A DNA stretch of 10,454 bases from Paraglomus occultum. Lineage: Eukaryota; Glomeromycota; Glomeromycetes; Paraglomerales; Paraglomeraceae. The stretch is taken from NCBI GenBank assembly GCA_910592205.1, contig CAJVPJ010001328.1, positions 1-10,454 on the forward strand. The letters run 5' to 3'. The notes under the pieces are model-generated. The model saw nothing but the letters and a program-made list of their open reading frames with translations. It searched no databases and was not told the DNA's origin. Made by a program: the position numbers and the translations under genes. Shown piece after piece: positions 7,737 through 10,454 of the stretch; within the stretch, counting starts at the first letter, position 1; the number at the start of each line of letters is the position of its first letter.

Positions 7737-9749
7737 ATGATTGAACAGGCGATGGATTCTGTAGCTGACTCATCTTCGCCAATTTCCGTTTCCCCACATG
7801 TGTCGCCAACATGTTCATCGATCGATCAAAGCGAAATGGACGTTGAATTTAATAAAGGTAACAGTTTATATGAATTCTGGCTATTAAATTACTGTAATCG
7901 TTCATTATTTAATATTGACGTACAGCGAGCGACATTGAAGCGCGAGATATTTCTCAATATTCGGATTTTGTATTCCACGAGTACATTGATCAATTCGAAG
8001 ATAATTACTACGATAATACCAAAAGTTACACTCCCGCATTCGCCCAAACTCCAATTGAAGATACTTATGTTATTCCAATGATCGAACAGCAGCCTGTTTG
8101 CACCACAACCCAGTCAAGCTATCTAACATTTCAACAACCACATCAACAAATGCCCGTTCTGTTACCAGCAACTTTGATTCAAAATTACATACTTTGTCCG
8201 ATAACCAATTCTTCCTCAATATTATCAAGCGATTTCTTTAACACATCTGCTGCCACCTTTTTTACGTCACCTCTAACCAAAACTGCATCTTCAGCCATAT
8301 TTAATCCATTAATTCTCGCGTCACAACAAACACAGCAGTCTTTGAACGAAATAGATAAAAATGCAAGAATAGAATTAAAGAGGAAAAGGTCTGGACACGT
8401 AGAGGCAAACAAACGCTTGCAAAATGCAACATTGGCTGAAAACAAGGAGTTTGAGAAAAGATTGCATGACGCGTTAGAACAAGAAAAACAACCATCATTT
8501 CAAGAAAATAATATTCAAGCCGAGATGCTCAACTCTCAAGAAGGATCGAATTCATTACAGGCTCCAACTCTATTCGAGAGTACGCACGCAATGCTTAGCA
8601 AACAACAAACGACACTTTCTTCAAATGTTACATCACCTTCCACACCTTCTTTTTCTTGCGGGGACTGTCCCACATCTTGTATATTCACTATAGACAACGA
8701 CTTAAGCATATCACTTGCTCATAGAGATAATCGCATCACCGATGAAACGGATAAAACTTGTCTTGATGGAAAGACTGAGGACAAAAATGAGGAAAAGCAA
8801 CAGGAGAACGAAGAGATTTCGAGAAAAGAAAAAGACGAATATGATCATTTGAGCAGTGAAAGTGACGTGACCAAGTCCGAGTTGAAAGATAATGCGTTTA
8901 ACCAATTGGACATACGTGATATCGCGGATAACAATAACTTAAGTGGTTGTATTTCGGACGGTGGCTCAAATCACATAGAGGTAGATTTTCCTAGTCTACA
9001 TTTGCTCGGTAAGCGCGTACACCCAATACGTCTGTCTGTTTCCATCCTCGCTACGTACTTTTTCATCGTCTTAATAATGATTCCTCTTTTAAACACGTCA
9101 ATAGCATCCTCACTACGGACATCATCGTCCACACCGCCATTCCCTATCGTTCCATTCTCTCCTTCTATTTCTGTTACAAAATCCCCAAAGACACCATCGA
9201 AAATAACACCAACGGCATCATTGACGGACGCTCAACCACGCAAGCAAGTGCTCCGTCATCCGGGAGATTTGTATACACCTCAATGGGTGAGATATACGGG
9301 TCGTTTTAAAGAAGGTTTATGTGAAATTTGTGATCCTGGGAAATGGTTGCAGTTGAAGAACAGTGCGTTTTGGTAGGTTATGGTAGACGTTTTGCGATCG
9401 CGTCAACCGTGCATTTTAAAAAGTTTCGATTTTTACGCGACATCCTACCCTAATCTGTCTATTTCACCAAATTAAAAGGTACCATAAACAATTTTTCCAC
9501 GGTATATCCTCTACATCCGGTGGTCCCTTTCTACCTCCAATTGACACGCGCACCATACTTATTGATACCACCGAAGGTCTCTGCCATCAGTGTAGTAAGT
9601 GGATTCCATTGAGGAGTAGCAAGCGAAAGAGTTCAATGTCATGGTATCGTCATGCATACAAATGTCATATTTACATTAAGCCCAAGAAGAATAATGGTGG
9701 GGTGAGCACGAACGTACGAGCGGACGAAGAAAACGGAAATATAGCATAA
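7737..9749 (+). CDS. Putative transcription factor with Rua1 C-terminal domain
   Basis: It is probably a nuclear DNA-binding regulator. Rua1 of Ustilago maydis, which gives the domain its name, activates the ustilagic acid gene cluster; the target here is unknown. Exons are 7737-7857, 7926-9008, 9105-9372 and 9479-9749, giving 580 aa. Introns are 68, 96 and 106 bp, and phases agree throughout. The ATG at 7737 is the first after an in-frame TAG near 7670. The N-terminal 400 residues are low-complexity, rich in S/T/Q/N. A basic KRKR at 192-195 (possible nuclear signal) leads into a charged helix, and a K/E/D-rich stretch spans about 310-360. The C-terminal domain starts HPGDLYTPQWV (453-463). 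It has two atypical zinc-finger-like units: C474-C477 with H493/H498 (WYHKQFFH), and C526-C529 with H549 and C553/H554 (WYRHAYKCH). If 9009-9104 were retained, the protein would be 612 aa. Confidence 0.85.
9009..9104 (+). other. Predicted in-frame intron inside the Rua1-domain gene
   Basis: The stretch opens with GTAAGC and ends CAATAG, with a CTTAAT-like branch site 27 bases or so upstream of the acceptor. It is 96 bases long, a multiple of three without a stop, so translation reads through it. Read as protein it gives a strongly hydrophobic segment (ILATYFFIVLIMIPLL) that would form a transmembrane helix in a nuclear factor. Its length matches the other introns in the window (94-106 bp). 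Removing it keeps the frame, joining a G to CA to code Ala. Confidence 0.75.
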
Positions 9750-10233
9750 AAATAATTCCGGGTATATGCGTTTAAGTTCTACATTAGACGATAGAATTAG
9801 CTATGGACGGATGTAATTATGTAAATGCCTGGGATGACCTCGTTTGTAAAGAGGTTTGCTTGCTTTTTATTAAAATCCATGTCGATGCAGTCAATTTTAA
9901 ATGTTTTGCGAGTATTTCTTCTCGTTAATTAAAATTAGATGTAGACAATGCAATATTATAAAATCACCACATAGACAAAGTTCTATCTTTGGGCACTTGC
10001 TAATACCCCTTTACAATTGATATTTCTTGCGCGAATTCAAAGTAAAGCCGAAAAACTAGCTAAATAGGAATCATCGGATGTAATAAGACCGAGCATTATT
10101 ACTTTCTATTATTATACTTCATATTAATGTGGGTGTGGTATTTATATTAGTTGTGGACGGGAGCATTAAATAACGCGCGAGCTATTCATAACCAAATGGA
10201 ATAATACTGTAGTTGATTCGAATACAGTGAACT

Positions 10234-10277
10234 CTCCCTAAGTGCACGCCTTGGTCTGAGAGCGTGCATTTAGGGAG
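10234..10277. repeat. MITE-like hairpin, 16-bp arms
   Basis: CTCCCTAAGTGCACGC (10234-10249) pairs with GCGTGCATTTAGGGAG (10262-10277) with one mismatch and a 12-base loop. The flanking ACAGTGAACT start recalls pogo/Tigger-like terminal repeats (CAG start). This suggests two collapsed ends of a small DNA transposon. The class assignment is by resemblance only. Confidence 0.6.
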
Positions 10278-10336
10278 AATATAGTAAATTCACGTGATTC
10301 TGATACTTTATTCATTTATTGGTTAAAATATTGATC

Positions 10337-10376
10337 TACACTCACTACCAAAAAGTATTGGCCGAAATGTCGATCA
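10337..10376 (+). repeat. Second copy of the repeat terminus
   Basis: It begins TACACTCACTACCAAAAAGT and ends CGATCA. It matches the inverted copy at 3822-3863 except for a few substitutions and two one-base gaps. It reads rightward, out of the window, and is probably the left end of an element continuing past 10454. No transposase coding is visible in the 78 bases that follow. Confidence 0.5.
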
Positions 10377-10454
10377 TCTGAAATCCGTGATAAAAGAATG
10401 TGTATTTCAATTGGTATTTGTGAACGATACAACTTGCCAATTTAAGTGAATCTA

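Larger units (their letters stand above)
9750..10454. other. Intergenic region downstream of the regulator gene
   Basis: AT-rich DNA with the hairpin at 10234-10277 and the repeat terminus at 10337-10376. I see no gene and no canonical AATAAA close to the stop at 9747-9749. Confidence 0.5.

Noticed and set aside
8185-8905. Minus-strand open stretches beneath the regulator gene
   Set aside because: They are antisense reflections of the low-complexity coding sequence on the plus strand.
10205-10225. tRNA-like TTGATTCGAAT as a T-arm
   Set aside because: No acceptor stem or anticodon arm can be formed around it.
3822-10376. A single transposon carrying both plus-strand genes between terminal repeats
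   Set aside because: The matching termini read outward rather than inward, and no transposase lies between them.

Overview
The window looks like nuclear DNA of an AT-rich, intron-rich fungus. Short introns (61 to 140 bp, most 65 to 106 bp) have GTAAGT/GTATGT-type donors and CTAAT-like branch sites. One gene encodes a protein with a Rua1-type C-terminal domain, a family known from fungi. Large degenerate repeat remnants between genes fit an early-diverging, repeat-rich fungus such as a Mucoromycota/Glomeromycotina species. That placement is inference; no marker gene is present.

Layout. Positions 1-1525 carry most of a minus-strand multi-exon gene that I do not recognise. It has a charged, coiled-coil-like and acidic N-terminal part, then a more globular part. 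Its stop may lie at 43-45, or it may continue past position 1. Positions 1640-3030 hold degenerate copies of one sequence unit. A minus-strand copy (about 1842-2312) ends in a conserved double-CxxC tail. A 104-bp-offset tandem duplicate of that tail lies at 1737-1802, and a diverged, frameshifted copy points the other way at about 2757-3022. Positions 3030-4277 are intergenic and include a repeat terminus at 3822-3863.

Positions 4278-6247 (+) encode a complete six-exon prenylcysteine-oxidase-like FAD protein (490 aa by my splicing). Positions 6248-7736 are intergenic and hold several foldback sequences, including a perfect 23-bp palindrome. Positions 7737-9749 (+) encode a probable transcription factor with a Rua1 C-terminal domain. 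I predict four exons and 580 aa; one of its introns (9009-9104) is a multiple of three with no stop, so it is easy to miss. Positions 9750-10454 are intergenic, with a MITE-like hairpin and a second copy of the 3822-3863 repeat terminus in opposite orientation.

The two plus-strand genes are 1.5 kb apart and show no obvious functional link. One is a secretory/vacuolar redox enzyme and the other a nuclear regulator. I found no tRNA, rRNA, CRISPR array or operon. I see no strong evidence for a new multi-gene system. The most informative points are the hidden intron and the repeat structure at 1640-3030.
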